Shown here piece by piece: positions 1 through 11,968 of a stretch of DNA of 33,510 nt. The translations under genes were made by a program, and so were the position numbers. Source of the stretch: Didymodactylos carnosus (taxonomy: Eukaryota; Rotifera; Eurotatoria; Philodinida; Philodinidae); NCBI GenBank assembly GCA_905250885.1, contig CAJNOQ010001293.1:1-33510 (forward strand). Direction: 5' to 3'. How positions within the stretch are numbered: the stretch's first letter is position 1; each line of letters begins with the position of its first letter. A model generated the notes under the pieces. The model saw only the letters and a list, made by a program, of their open reading frames with translations, was not told the origin of the DNA and did no database searches.

Positions 1-3000
1 ATATTTAGACTATTCTATATCAAATCTATAAAAGAAGATTTAGAAAACTCGATAATTTTTTAAAAACGTTTCTAGAAAAAGTTTCAACAACAAAATAGTA
101 TTTTCCTTTTTTTCGATTGTACATTATTATTATTATAAAACGACCTAAAACATTCACAATGCACACGTTTTGTTAATCATAATTTCTATCACTCTTCGAC
201 TACTTGTATGTTCGTTGTAAAAATTAGTCGACATAGAGAAGTCGATGTTCGACACAGAATAACCTTGTACAAAAACTGGCTCTTCGATGGTAGATTTTTG
301 GTTCCTATGATCCTCGCAGTCGCAAATCATTTCAAGAAAGGCACGTCAATCCAAATCTTTGTTTTGAGTAACAACGGTAAATTATATGATATCTTATGTT
401 ATTAGAAGAAAAATTACCACTTCTAATCATAACTTTAATCAGAAAATGTTAAAGTATCATAGTAGATACGAAATTCTACGAAGAAATTTATTTTGGTGTA
501 TTTAAAGTGTAAAACTGACACTATTTTAGAAGAGAATTTATCTTTCCATTATTTTTGATTTAGTTCATTTTATTCTGTCATACTCTAGAACAAAAATAAA
601 AGACTGTTCCATCGAAGACCTTCTTCCGAAGCGAAAATTTTCGATTTTTTTAATGGACACAGCTCCTCCTTGTCTGCTATATGAAAAGGTCGTAGAAAGT
701 TTCCTAGAGACTGGTCTGCTGCAGAATTTGTCTCTTAAACTAGCTATTTTTGTAAAAAGATTAATTCTGATTCGAATGAGTTTGTTCACAAGTTTTTAGT
801 GAATGTGAACAACAGTGAAGAAAATCTTAGAATAAAAGTACGCCATTTATAGACTCTTTTGTTATATTAACAGAACGTGCCGTTTGGTATCAGTGAGATC
901 CAGAACACAGTGTTCAATCAATAGCGTTTCCTCTAAGCCCAATTTAAGACCAACGAATAAATTATGAAAAACAAAATAATTTGTAGACAAAAATAAAAAA
1001 AAGTATTCTTTTTACTGTCAAGAAAGAATTCATCGTTTGTAAACAGTTTACTAAGTAATTACTGTAATTAGCACACATAATAATTTGAATAGTTTGTTAT
1101 TATCTATTAATCATTCATTATTGCTCTCTCATCGACTAAATTTTATAGTAAACGATTGTATATTGATGATAATCTTTTTTGTATGATATACTTAATTACG
1201 AGAAAAGAAAGATAATTTTCGTTTGGAACAAGTTTTAAAAGAATCACTTTTTTACAAGAATCGTATGATTACTTTTCTAGTCAGCGAGTTAATAAATTAT
1301 TTCCAGTATTCTACCAGTACTTTCAATCGTCTTGAAATATATTTTTAAAAGAATATATCTTTATTTAAATGAAAATTGTTCATAAATTGTCCTCTCAAAT
1401 TAATAAAAGATAAAATATGATTTTGGTCACCAAATTGTGATCAGCATCCTTAAAAATTATTCATTATGGTACGATTAATCAACAAGATTTTTGCCATATC
1501 AGAAAATCATTGAACATAAGCCACTGATGAGAAGAATAAATATCTAAACATGCCAACGGTTTGGATGTGCTATTTTGTAATGAGTTAATGATAGAACACC
1601 TATTCAACCATTAACGAAACGAAAAGATAAACGGTATTCAAAGTTTGTAAATACGTTATTTTTCTTCGCACGGTACATATTTTGTATATTATATGCTGTT
1701 TGAGAAAAGAATAATTCTAAGGTTGCTAATCACATCTTGATGATCAAAAGAATTCATATCCTTTATAAAAACATATCTAAATAGACGACAGTACGATTTT
1801 TATTTTATGCTCATTTAATCAAGGTTCTACAAACAAAAGAAAACAAGTTACGTTGAATATTGTAATTGTTAATCAAATCGATCATTTAATATTGTCATTG
1901 CTATTCGTGTTATAATATGTCTAGACAAAAATAAAATCAAGGTCTTGTTCTGATATTGATGCGTTTCAGTATCAAAACTTGATATTTTTTAAACAAATAC
2001 ATTCAGTCTTTTTTTATTAAACGTAGTTGAACAAATTGGATGCTAATGATTTTGATGAATTTGTATAATAAAAATTCTCGATTTATCATTATATACACTG
2101 ATATCAAATTTTAGCTATGACTATATTATATATGAATGGAATGATGTTTTTTAAATAAAAATTATTTCACATTATTTACAACTTTGCATCGTAACCATTC
2201 TTGTCCAAAATATCTTGTTTTTTTTAAGCTTATACATACAATTATCAATTTATTTACGAAAAGTTGAAATTATTGTTCATATTATCTTCGTTAGAGAAGA
2301 AAACAAATAATGCAGACTGCATAACTTTCTTTATATTACGCTCTATTGCACTTTTGATGACAATCATTATAAATGCAGAACAAAATGAAAATATTCGTTT
2401 TTTTCTTTCCCAAGGTGACTTTAAAAGATTGCCATGAACAGGATAAACAGTAAATAGAACTAACTACACGCGATATTTTGTCTATTTCATAACAACAACA
2501 AAAAAGTTCAATTTTTTACACATTAAGCGAAATATTATTAGCGTACAATAAAAAATCTTCTTTATTGGATTCTTTCAATTTACTATTAATGTGAAATGAG
2601 AGGTGATGATAATGATAATGATGTATAATGGGATTTTTGTCATTTTAAAGCGGTGAAAATTTTAGATTCTATTGAAAAATAAAAAATGGGTAATCGAGTA
2701 AGTTCAAGAAAATTGATGTATATTCACGAGAATTCTCTAAATGTAATTAAAAATGAAACTAACAGCCATGTCAGTTGTTGGCACAATTGTGTTGGCACAA
2801 TTTAAGTGTGCTTTTCTAAAAGTATTCTTTTCCGGCACAGTGTAGAGATGGTTTATAAAAGCATAGTAGTACACTTTAAACAAAAATTCAACTATCCAGG
2901 AAAAAATAATAAATTTTTGTCAAAAAAAAATTTATTAACATACGCATACATATTGAATTAAAATATCAAACAAAAAAGAACAACAACAAAACAACAATGA

Positions 3001-3346
3001 AAAATAATAAGACAGTATCGAATTATCATCTAGAAACAAAATATGACAACAGATATAGGAAAACAAACATTGAATTATAGAATAAAACAATCGAACACTA
3101 GGTTTTAGTTAGTCTATTATTTTGAATGAACTTAAGAGATGAGAAATAAGATTTATCAAATAGACAAAAATCTTAGAGACAAGTAATGAACAAACAAACG
3201 TGAGAGACGAGACATCTTCCTAAATTTAAGAGATTTCAAACAATGAAAAAAAGTGGTTTAGCATCGTTCTTGAGTAATCAGTTTAGATAAAGTGAGTATT
3301 AGGAGACATCTGTATTAAATTTCTAAATACATGAAATTTACAGGTA
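1..3346. other. AT-rich non-coding region downstream of SMARCA4
   Basis: No recognisable protein, RNA gene or mobile-element end was found here. Open frames do not exceed about 75 codons and resemble no family I know. One small tandem duplication of a 14-base unit containing TTGGCACAATT lies near 2774-2803. The part next to 3347 should include the 3' UTR of the minus-strand SMARCA4 gene. A minus-strand AATAAA (TTTATT on the plus strand at 2931-2936) is a possible but unproven polyadenylation signal. Confidence 0.5.
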
Positions 3347-6300
3347 TTATTGTATGAATGTAGTGGAATCATTTTGTTCTTGTGTTATGTCCATTTTTTC
3401 AATATTCTGTTCAGTTTTTATTGTTTCTGATACAATTTGTTGACTTTCCGAAACTTCTTTTGTTTTTGGTGATAAACCATCATCTTCTTCTTCATCTTCA
3501 TTTCCATTCTCTGATTCACCTTCTGATGATGAAAGTGGTCTTTTTTTGCCTTTTCCACTAGCTCCACCTCTTCGTCCACTTGTACCACCACCTCGACGAA
3601 AGGATATTTTTTGATGTACATTCACTTGTTCATAGTTGACATCTATTTCTCCATTTTCTAATTGTTTTCGTAAATTCTGAAATATTTTTTCTAATTCAAT
3701 TGAATCTGTATAAATGAGTGATGTTTCAATGTTAAATGTTTGAGCATTTTTACATAATAAAACAATATCTTGTTCAAAATCGTCTAATGTTATATAACGA
3801 TAGGTTTCAATACGTCGACGAATACGATTAAAATCAATAGGATCTGTAATTGTTTGATAATAAATGGGTAATTGTTTTTGACCAGGTAAACGAATAAATG
3901 GTTGTGCTAATTGTCTACCCTCAGAATCACGATAATGAATTAGTTTATCTAATAGAACTTTACATTGCTGAAGAATTTTTGGATTCATATTTTGACGACG
4001 TTTTTTAACGCTACCACGTAGTTTATTAGTGTTGCGTTGTTGCCGTTGGGTAGATTGTTGTGAGCTGGGAGTTGTTGTAATATTTTGAGGTGTACTATCA
4101 ACATCATCATCGTCTATATCAAGTAATGCATCAGTTGCTAATTTTTTTGTTTGTTTTCGTTGACGTTTTTGCTGTTCGACATCATCTAAAAGAGGAAAAT
4201 AAAAATTTTCATAAAAATGACACTTATAGGCACATTGTTGAAAGTTGACATACCTAAATTTCCTTCTTCTAATGCAATTAAAAATTCACGTTCTGTTAAA
4301 TTGTCACTATAATCAACATCTTTACGTTGTCGACGTCCTTTACCAAAATCATCTTCATTTTCTAATGATTGTTCAACTTCATCAACATTTTGTTTTAACC
4401 AATCCGGTAATTCATCTTCGGTTATTAAGCGATTTGTTTTCATTTTACGTCGATGTTTCACTATTTGTTTTGGTTTTGGTTGTTGTGATGAGTCATCAAC
4501 CTCTTCATCTTCATCTTCTAAATCGTCATCCAAAATATCTTCTTCATCATCACTTTTAGCCGCATTTAATTCAGAATCAATAACCATTTCCTCGTCACTT
4601 TGATCAAGAAATGATGTAGTTAATTTTCTAAACATAAAAAACAGAAATAATTTTGAATTTAATAGCTTTTATTAAAGATTTATACCTGTTCGACTCTCTG
4701 GGTGTATCATTCGAATCATCATTCTCACTTATTTCATCTTCCAGATCATCTCCTAATTTTATTTTTTTCCGTTTAGTTGTAGATTTGGAAATATTCAGTT
4801 TTTTATCTGTTTTTTTAATCACATCTGCTGTGGATGTTATTGTTGGTTCATCATCCTCGGCCATTGTTGCTGCAGCCACTCGTCTTTCATTAGCTCCATC
4901 GCCTCCACTTCCCACACCATATTTTGCCTCATATTCTCGTCTAGCTATATCCATTCGATTAAATAAATTAAATTCATGTTCTGTTCGTGCTATCATTTGA
5001 TTAATTGTTTCATCATCTGGTAAATCTTCATCATCAACTGGATTTTCTGTTTGTTCTTCATCATCTCCAACTAATATTTGTTCTAAAAATTGTTGTCGTT
5101 CACTACTTGTTGATGAACGATTGAACATACCGGCTTGTATAACTTTTTCATCAACATTCAATTTATATTTTGCACATGCTAATATTTTTTCTTCAATTGT
5201 ATTTACACTCATCAAACGTAATACTCTCACTTCATTCTTCTGTCCAATACGATGTGCACGATCTTGTGCCTGTTGATCTTGATGTGGATTCCAATCAGAA
5301 TCAAATAAAATAACAGTATCAGCTTTTTGTAAATTGAGTCCGACACCACCAGCACGTGTTGAGAGTAAAAATATAAAACAATTAACTCTATCATCATTAA
5401 AATTTTTCAATAATTCACATCGATCTTCACTCTTTGTTGTACCATCTAATCTTAAATATGTATAATTTCGATAGGCAAAATAGATTTCTAATTTGTTCAT
5501 AACAGCTGTCATTTGACAAAATAACAATATTTTATGTCCAGTGGCTTTCAATTTTGGTAATATTCGATCTAATAATTCAAATTTACCGCTAACACGAAAC
5601 AAATCAGGACCATCAATAATACCATATTTATAACCCAATGAATCAGCTAGTTTGTCTTCAATTGATTCAAATAAAAATGGATGATTACATATTTTACGTA
5701 GTTGCATAATTTTATTCATCAGAGCACGTCGACCGGTTTTCCCATTGGGATTTTCTGTTAATAAGACACGATTTTTTGACATGGCCACATAGAGTAAACG
5801 TTGCAATGCTGACATTTCACATTTAATAACATATTCAACCTAAAAAAATTGAAACAGTAATAGAAAATAAAACAACTTTGTAAACAATAGAACATACTTT
5901 TTCTGGTAATTGTGATTCTACTTCTTTTTTCAATCTTCTTAATAAAAATGGTCGTAATACTTTATGTAAACGTCGTATAATCAATAATGTTTCTTCATGA
6001 TTTAATTCAACTTTTTCACTTGGCAATGTGGCAAATGGTGCATTAAACCAATCAGTAAATGTTGTGGCTGACTTAAATATTGTTGGTAAAATAAAATTTA
6101 AAAGTGCCCATAATTCAGGTAAATTATTTTGTAACGGTGTTCCAGTTAATAATAGACGATGTGGTGCACTGACGTAATATGTATTTAATATTTGTGTCAA
6201 TTTACAATGATGATTTTTCATACGATGTCCTTCATCGACAATCAAATATTTCCACGGTACTTTTGACAGTATTGAACGATCACGCATAATATATTCATAT

Positions 6301-8258
6301 GTTGTTAACAGAACATTGAAACGACTTGTACGTATACTTTGTGATAACATTTTACGTACTTGTGGTGTACCTTTATATTGGATGACACTTATATCGGGTG
6401 CCCAACGTTGAAATTCTGTTGACCAATTTGATAATGTCGATAATGGAACGATAATGAGAGATGGACCTGGATTTTTCTTAGAATCTAATAAATAGACAAT
6501 GAGTGCGATTGTTTGTATCGTTTTTCCGAGACCCATTTCATCTGCTAAAATTCCATTTAAATTATTATTGTACAATGACACAAGCCATTCAAGTCCTTGT
6601 AATTGATAAGGTTTTAATTGACCACCAACTAATAGTTTTGATTGTTCTAGTATCGGTTCGCGTATACGATGCGCTAATGCATAATACGATTCTTTTGCAT
6701 CGTATTCATCATCTTCATTTGTTGCTGTTTGTTTAACTGCATCTCGAATTGCTTCATCGTTGCCTGTTTGATCAATTACAACACTAAACATAAAATAAAT
6801 CATGAAAAGAATATTAAAATAAAGAAGAATATCGTTTTTAACTCCTACTTTGTTGTTGATGGCTGTGGCGTCAATTTTGTCGATTCTTCAACTTCTTCTG
6901 GAACAATAATCGATTGATCCTGAATATCAGTTTCAATTGGAACTGGTTCATTAACTATTGGTATAGCTTCTATCAAGGGTTTTGGTTCATCAAGAGATAA
7001 TGATTTTTGTTCTGCAAGAAGTAGATTTGGATCTTGTTTTGTAACAGCTTTTGGACGACCACGTTGTCGATTTGTCACCTTTTGATCTTGTTGATGTTGA
7101 CGTACTAACTGGAAATAGAAAAAAACAATGTTTTTGTAAGAATGTTAAATATTTTGTTTTTGTTTATCTTACTTGTTTAAGATTGTCAATATAAGCATCT
7201 GTTTGTGATAATAACAGTGCTAAACGTGCATCCTTTTTCTCATCAATTAATTTTCGATACCCTTCTTCATCTTCATTCATTAATCGTCGAATTCGTTCTT
7301 TTTCATTTCGTTCTTGTTCTTTTTTCAATTCTCGTTCGCTATTAGCAAAATAGAGTACAACAGCTTTACTAATACGTTGTGTTGTATACTGTGTACGACG
7401 ATGAAAATCACGAAATTCTTTAACATGTATAAGTATTTGATTAATAAATTCATTATGTTTTTGTTTTTGACGATGTTCTTGTTCTAATTTTTTTTGTCGT
7501 TCATATTGTTCGGTGGTACGTGCTTCACGCAATAAATGACGTTTTGGACGTTTATATGAACGAGGATTTAGAGATGTTTGTAAGCCTGTATCTTTTTTCA
7601 TTGTTGTTAACATTTCATTTCTCAACTGTTTTTGAAATGTTAATAATTTTAATGATTTTAATTCGATTAATGCTCTGATATTTAATTGATCGTTTGTTTG
7701 TGCTGGCATTTGCTCTAATTCATTTAAACGATTTGATATACGATTTAATACACGTTTTTCACGATCTTGTTGAATATGTAACGGATTAAAACTAATCTGA
7801 GGTTCTTGACGACGCGTTGATGGTTGCTCATTATCATTATTAGTGTTTTCCAGACCAACTAATGTTTTGTACATAACTGTTGCTGATGGAAATGTTTGGT
7901 AAACATTTTGATGCTCGCGATCAGTAAGAACAATGGCCGTTGATGTTGTTTGAGGTAGCTGTTGTTCATTGATGTTTAATTGTGATTGAAGATACGATGC
8001 TAATTGTGTCTGGTAGGAACATGAAGAAATTAAATGATCCGAAACTGGTAAATTTCGAGCTAATAGACGATAGGTCGATATTTGAGATTTAAGAACGGAT
8101 GCACGAACACGATCAAGACCTGTTTGATCAACAGTAACTAATGCATTTGGTTCATTGTAAATACTCGAAGACATGATATTATCTAAAACAGTAGAACAAT
8201 GTATGTCAGTTCCGCTTCGAGATTCGAGATTAAGAGTACTTAAATCTACTGGCAACAT
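3347..8258 (-). CDS. SMARCA4: Brahma/BRG1-type SWI/SNF chromatin-remodelling ATPase
   Basis: This is the catalytic subunit of the BAF/PBAF nucleosome-remodelling complex, acting in the nucleus. Exons (minus): 8258-7173, 7108-6849, 6783-5898, 5839-4686, 4627-4254 and 4185-3347. Introns are 58-68 bp, all GT-AG, and the joined frame gives 1,532 aa (human BRG1 is about 1,647). Domains seen in order: a divergent QLQ segment (about 46-72, ending [10 protein letters not shown]); a basic coiled HSA segment (about 235-310); the Snf2 ATPase with Walker A DEMGLGKT (530-537) and DEGH (632-635); helicase C motif [11 protein letters not shown] (934-944); a SnAC-like region with [16 protein letters not shown]; and a bromodomain (about 1320-1430) with NAQTFN. 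I see no BRK domain between HSA and the ATPase; a short AT-hook-like RGRPK lies there instead. After the bromodomain comes a Gly/Arg/Lys-rich then acidic tail. The start is the first ATG after a possible splice acceptor at 8290; a farther 5' coding exon cannot be excluded. Confidence 0.96.
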
Positions 8259-8289
8259 TTTGCCAAAACTATCATCTTTCAAAAACCAA

Positions 8290-8291
8290 CT
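8290..8291 (-). promoter_or_regulatory. Candidate splice or trans-splice acceptor upstream of SMARCA4 ATG
   Basis: Read on the minus strand, TTGCTTGCAG ends here, 32 bases before the ATG at 8258. It could join a 5' UTR exon or a spliced leader. The pyrimidine tract is modest, so this is a guess based on position. Confidence 0.3.
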
Positions 8292-8330
8292 GCAAGCAAT
8301 TTCGCTTTTAATGCTTTCGTTTCTTTTTAG

Positions 8331-9347
8331 TTTACCAAACCATCACCGGGAAACCGTACTGGGGCAGCAGCTGGTAAACCAACCTTTCCTGTTTTAACCG
8401 GAAATTCATTTATACTACCGGGCCAACAAGCACTTGGGACCGGTATTGGAAACGTTTCACTTCCACTGAACATCGGTTCAGGAATAGGAGCACAATATCC
8501 AAACCTCAATAATTATTTACCACCGCAACAACCGCTCAACAACAATTTATTTCCTACGCTCACACCGAATTCTTATTTACCACAAAACATTCCATCATAT
8601 GCTTCGTCACAAATCGCTCCACCATATGTTCCGCAAATGCCGATGCCATACCCGCAGGTGTTACCCCCTGCAGCTCCAATGCCACAGGTCATTGTACAAC
8701 CCTATCCAGTTCATCGTCCTCACCGCACCAGACGGATACGTCTGGTACGAAGACATCATCACCGCCGTCCCAGGGTGCGTATTATAGACAGTAGGTCCTA
8801 CAGCACGGGTTCATCTTGTTCATCCTACCGTCACTGTTCTCGTTCACATTCTCATCATTCAAAACAATGTCAACAACCAATTATACTATTACCAATACAA
8901 ATACAACAACAACCAACATCGATACAACAACAGCCACTTGCTCTTGCTCAACCTAGTAGAGCACATCAACAAATAGTCCTACCTCCAATACAAATTCAAG
9001 GAGTGGCAGGTCAACATGGTCAACCTCTTGTATTGCCATCAATTCAACTCAATTCATCAATCTTAAACAATGGCACAAATCAAAATCCAATTATTGTGAA
9101 TGCAACGCCAGTAGGAGCTTCATTACAACAATCTTTCTCAATGCCACAAATCCCACCAATTCAAATATCAACAACAGCACAACCACAACAAATCCAATTG
9201 GTGCATACATCCTCACCTCTTCAATATGTGACAAATCCTGCTCCAGTAGGCATACATAGTCGGCCTGCAAATATATCTGTCAATAACTCAAATAAACAAC
9301 AACAGAAAATACGTTCATCTGCATCATCTACACGCTTAAGGCGATGA
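8331..9347 (+). CDS. Pro/Gln/Asn-rich protein of unknown function, 3' terminal exon (partial)
   Basis: An open frame of 338 codons runs from a strong acceptor (TTTCTTTTTAG ending at 8330) to TGA at 9345-9347. The codon just before the acceptor is an in-frame TAG, and the first in-frame ATG is only at 8637, so about 102 coding-like codons precede it; the true start must lie in an upstream exon I cannot identify firmly. The protein is low complexity: Gly/Asn/Pro/Gln-rich at first, then a strongly basic stretch with RTRRIRLVRRHHHRRPRVR (about codons 131-149), then His/Ser and Gln/Pro/Ile-rich repeats such as QIVLPPIQIQ. No enzyme or DNA-binding fold is recognised. The basic, Q-rich composition would suit a nuclear or RNA-associated protein, but that is speculation. 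A phase-compatible first exon at 8173-8235 (ATG to donor GTACTT) is possible but would be antisense to SMARCA4 coding sequence. A polyadenylation signal follows at 9386. Confidence 0.6.
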   Translation, partial: FTKPSPGNRTGAAAGKPTFPVLTGNSFILPGQQALGTGIGNVSLPLNIGSGIGAQYPNLNNYLPPQQPLNNNLFPTLTPNSYLPQNIPSYASSQIAPPYVPQMPMPYPQVLPPAAPMPQVIVQPYPVHRPHRTRRIRLVRRHHHRRPRVRIIDSRSYSTGSSCSSYRHCSRSHSHHSKQCQQPIILLPIQIQQQPTSIQQQPLALAQPSRAHQQIVLPPIQIQGVAGQHGQPLVLPSIQLNSSILNNGTNQNPIIVNATPVGASLQQSFSMPQIPPIQISTTAQPQQIQLVHTSSPLQYVTNPAPVGIHSRPANISVNNSNKQQQKIRSSASSTRLRR

Positions 9348-9385
9348 CCACGCGATCGGTATCCGGGAGCAAACGTGCTTTCATA

Positions 9386-9391
9386 AATAAA
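9386..9391 (+). terminator. AATAAA polyadenylation signal of the PQ-rich gene
   Basis: A canonical AATAAA lies 39 bases after the TGA stop, a reasonable distance for a compact 3' UTR. Confidence 0.5.
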
Positions 9392-9639
9392 GATTCGCAA
9401 TTAGGACAGAGAGCAGCAAGAGTGGTTGCTTAAAACTAATAAAAACATAAACAGTATACTCTCATAACATTGTAGAATTGACCAATTTTTTTTATGTCAT
9501 GTTTCCTGTACGAATAAAAAATGCACAAAATCCAATATCACATAAGGGCGAAAACGTTTATAAACTACAGAAAATTACAGCTGAAGAAAAGTTTATAACA
9601 CAATAATCTGTTCAAGAGAAAAGCAGGTAGCTGATATAA

Positions 9640-10535
9640 GATTTATTGAAAAAGATTATTCAATCTGGACTTTTACACTGACCTACACATTTCACAAAAC
9701 TTTGCTAAACTTAATAGAAAGAATTCATATCTCTTATGTTCTTCCTAAAATTGATTATTGTTGTGTCTTATATGAGAGTTCGTTTTCTCTTTCTGTTCTA
9801 GACTCTAAACAAACTTGCTTCTCGTATTATCTCTCACAATTTTTACTACCCTTCTTCTAGCTCTTTACTTGTCCAAATCTTTCACTTCGTCGTAAATATT
9901 TTCAGCTGATACAGTTTTTCAAAATTTGTCATTATCTTAGTCTTTTCATTTTCTATAATGTTGATCGTCGTCATTATTGTTCGTTACGCTGTCATCATTC
10001 CAAATAATGATCGTACTTCGCCTCTTGTCAATGGTTTTTCGTCACAAATCGTTTCTTCTTCCTTCTCTTATTCAACAGTTAGTTACTGACTAGAATAAAC
10101 TTCCGGAATTAGTCATTTGTTCATCTTCTTTACCGTCATTAAAAATAGCTCTATCTCAGCATCTTTTACAATAACTTAGCCGCATTTACAGTAATAAAAC
10201 AAGCCCAGTGGTATTACTCTCTTGCTATTTTGCTTTTATTCTTTTTTATCTCTTGTCTCTTAATACACTAGTTTGCTGTTTTTTTTTCAATTTCTATTTA
10301 TTTCAATTTTTATTTATTTCAATTTTTATTTATTTCAATTTTTATTTATTTCAATTTTTATTTATTTCAATTTTTATTTATTTCAATTTTTATTTATTTC
10401 AATTTTTATTTATTTCAATTTTTATTTATTTATAGTTTCTTTTGTTGTTGTTTGGCTGGAGTGATTGTTATTATAGGTCGATGACCTTTGATGACTCTCG
10501 CTTTTCGTGAATAAATTAGTCTTAGTCTTAAGAAG
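9640..10535 (+). mobile_element. Truncated, decayed 3' end of a non-LTR (LINE) retrotransposon
   Basis: Fragments in shifting frames match the C-terminal end of LINE reverse transcriptases of the CR1/L2/Jockey kind. They run in the expected order: YVLPKIDYCCVLYESS (from about 9737), then LNKLASRII, then LRRKYFQLIQFFKICHYL (about 9888), then NKLPELVICSSSLPSLKIAL (about 10097). Frameshifts and stops separate them, so this is a dead copy. After them comes a T-rich 3' tail with a 16-bp tandem repeat, ending near GAATAAATTAGTCTTAGTC at about 10510-10530. The 5' end and the catalytic FADD-type motif are absent, as expected from 5' truncation. The clade cannot be fixed by eye. Confidence 0.62.
10290..10433 (+). 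repeat. 16-bp tandem repeat, about nine copies
   Basis: The unit TTTCAATTTTTATTTA is repeated nearly perfectly about nine times. Because 16 is not a multiple of 3, it produces look-alike hydrophobic open frames in all plus frames (FYLFQFLFISIFIYFN-type). These are an artefact of the repeat, not a protein. It sits inside the 3' tail of the LINE fragment. Confidence 0.95.
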
Positions 10536-11629
10536 AATCATATGGAAACAAAAAAGATCAAAATGGTAGCAATGGATCATACTAATTTTCTGCTCTCTGA
10601 AACTACGCCTGCGAAATGAGTTTATATCAAACAATAGCATCATCATTTAGATAACGTACCAGCGCTTCCAATGATTCATGCTGATACAGGCGTCAGCAAG
10701 GCGCTCTTCTACTTTGAAAAATTCAGTTTTCACTGCGTTTTTAGCAGGAAAATGTGGAAAATACGATGGTAAATAGTAGAAAACCATTCGCTTCTAAATT
10801 TTTGAAAACTCTACTAATAGATAAATTTAAGAGATATCATTACGTGAATGTAAGGTGATAAGTTAAGATGAGATATACGTCTTCGAGCAATGATGTAATT
10901 TTAACAGTTAATCGGAATCTATCAATGAGAAAGACCGTGAATGCTCTTCACTTTTATACATGGATGGTTGCGATAGAAGCAAATCACAGTCAACGCAAAA
11001 GCGATGCAAATTACGTTGATTGTAATGATTTGCTCCCTGCATTTGCTCCTTATCGCAACTTATACTACATCGATCTAATATTTTTTTGACTAAAAAATAA
11101 AGGATAAAACAAAATAATAATTAAATGAAGCACAAGGGTTGGTAAGACTTATCAGCCAATCGTATCGGGAACCAGAGGCTGAAGATGCCGTTGCACATCA
11201 AACGCAGAAGAACTCTGCTTCATCCTTCCATCTGGTGCAAACTTTTGTAGAGAGAGATTGAGCTGCTTTTGTTGAGAGATTGTGAGAAGTATACTATTAG
11301 TAGCATTTCTTGTAATTAGTAAGCTTGATGTTTACGATTGAGCACGCTTTATTTGGTAGAGATCCAGTCCAAAAACTTTGGCGGGGGTGAGAGAATAATT
11401 TTTTTCAATGTTTCGATGGGAAAAGAAGTTGTCCCTTATTGTCCCTTATTGCGCCGCCACTGTAGAGATCGCTCATATACAGTAAGGTCGTACAGACTAT
11501 TTCATGGTTATTAAATAGTATTGCTTTGAACAGATAATTGGATGTACTAATGAAATATATTCCCTGGAGGAAGAGACTTTTGTGAAACTCCTTCAGTATC
11601 TCCAAAGGAGAAGGAATTGAAGTGTTATA
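10536..11629. other. Non-coding stretch with one short imperfect palindrome
   Basis: No gene is recognised. An imperfect palindrome of about 93 bp lies at 10967-11059, beginning GTTGCGATAGAAGCAAAT and ending with the inverse ATTTGCTCCTTATCGCAAC. No target-site duplication was found, so its origin is unclear. Near 11430 a 10-base TTGTCCCTTA unit is repeated in tandem, followed by a GC-rich CGCCGCCAC run. Confidence 0.45.
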
Positions 11630-11955
11630 CTCAAAAACGCTTGTTTTGGCATATCACTGGGATAAAAAGAAAATAAAGTTGATTTTGAGTTACTGGCAAA
11701 TGCCTTTTTGTATTCAGCACATTCGATAACCCGTACTACCAAAAGTTTAGGAAAAATTTTGAAACAATGTGATGAAAAATAATTTCCATAGAAAATCACA
11801 TTAATTTGAAAAATTTTCCTAAACTTTTAGAAGTACCGCTCGCCAAGAATAGAAAATCTGCTGGGTTAGCGAATGTGCTAAATACGTAAAAGAACTTTTC
11901 AGCAACTTAAAACCAACTTTATTTTTGTTCCGGTGATATGCCTGTTTTTTTAACC
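11630..11955. mobile_element. Foldback (inverted-repeat) element, about 325 bp
   Basis: Two arms of about 130-140 bp face each other around a centre near 11785. The left arm contains GGCATATCACTGGGAT, AATAAAGTTG, GCACATTCG and AAAAGTTTAGGAAAA in that order. The right arm holds their complements in reverse order: TTTTCCTAAACTTTT, CGAATGTGC, CAACTTTATT and GTGATATGCC. There is no transposase and no clear target duplication, so the superfamily is unknown. Confidence 0.65.
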
Positions 11956-11968
11956 CCTGCTCCCTCCC

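Noticed and set aside
208-789. Short open frames of 65 and 74 codons near the window start
   Set aside because: No recognisable motif and no flanking splice sites that would extend them into a gene.
4245-5000. Plus-strand open frames across 4245-4559 and 4653-5000
   Set aside because: They are antisense to well-conserved SMARCA4 exons and their composition simply mirrors the acidic and Gln-rich coding sequence.
10208-10464. Open frames encoding FYLFQFLFISIFIYFN-type repeats
   Set aside because: They arise from the 16-bp tandem repeat and exist in several frames at once; there is no gene context.
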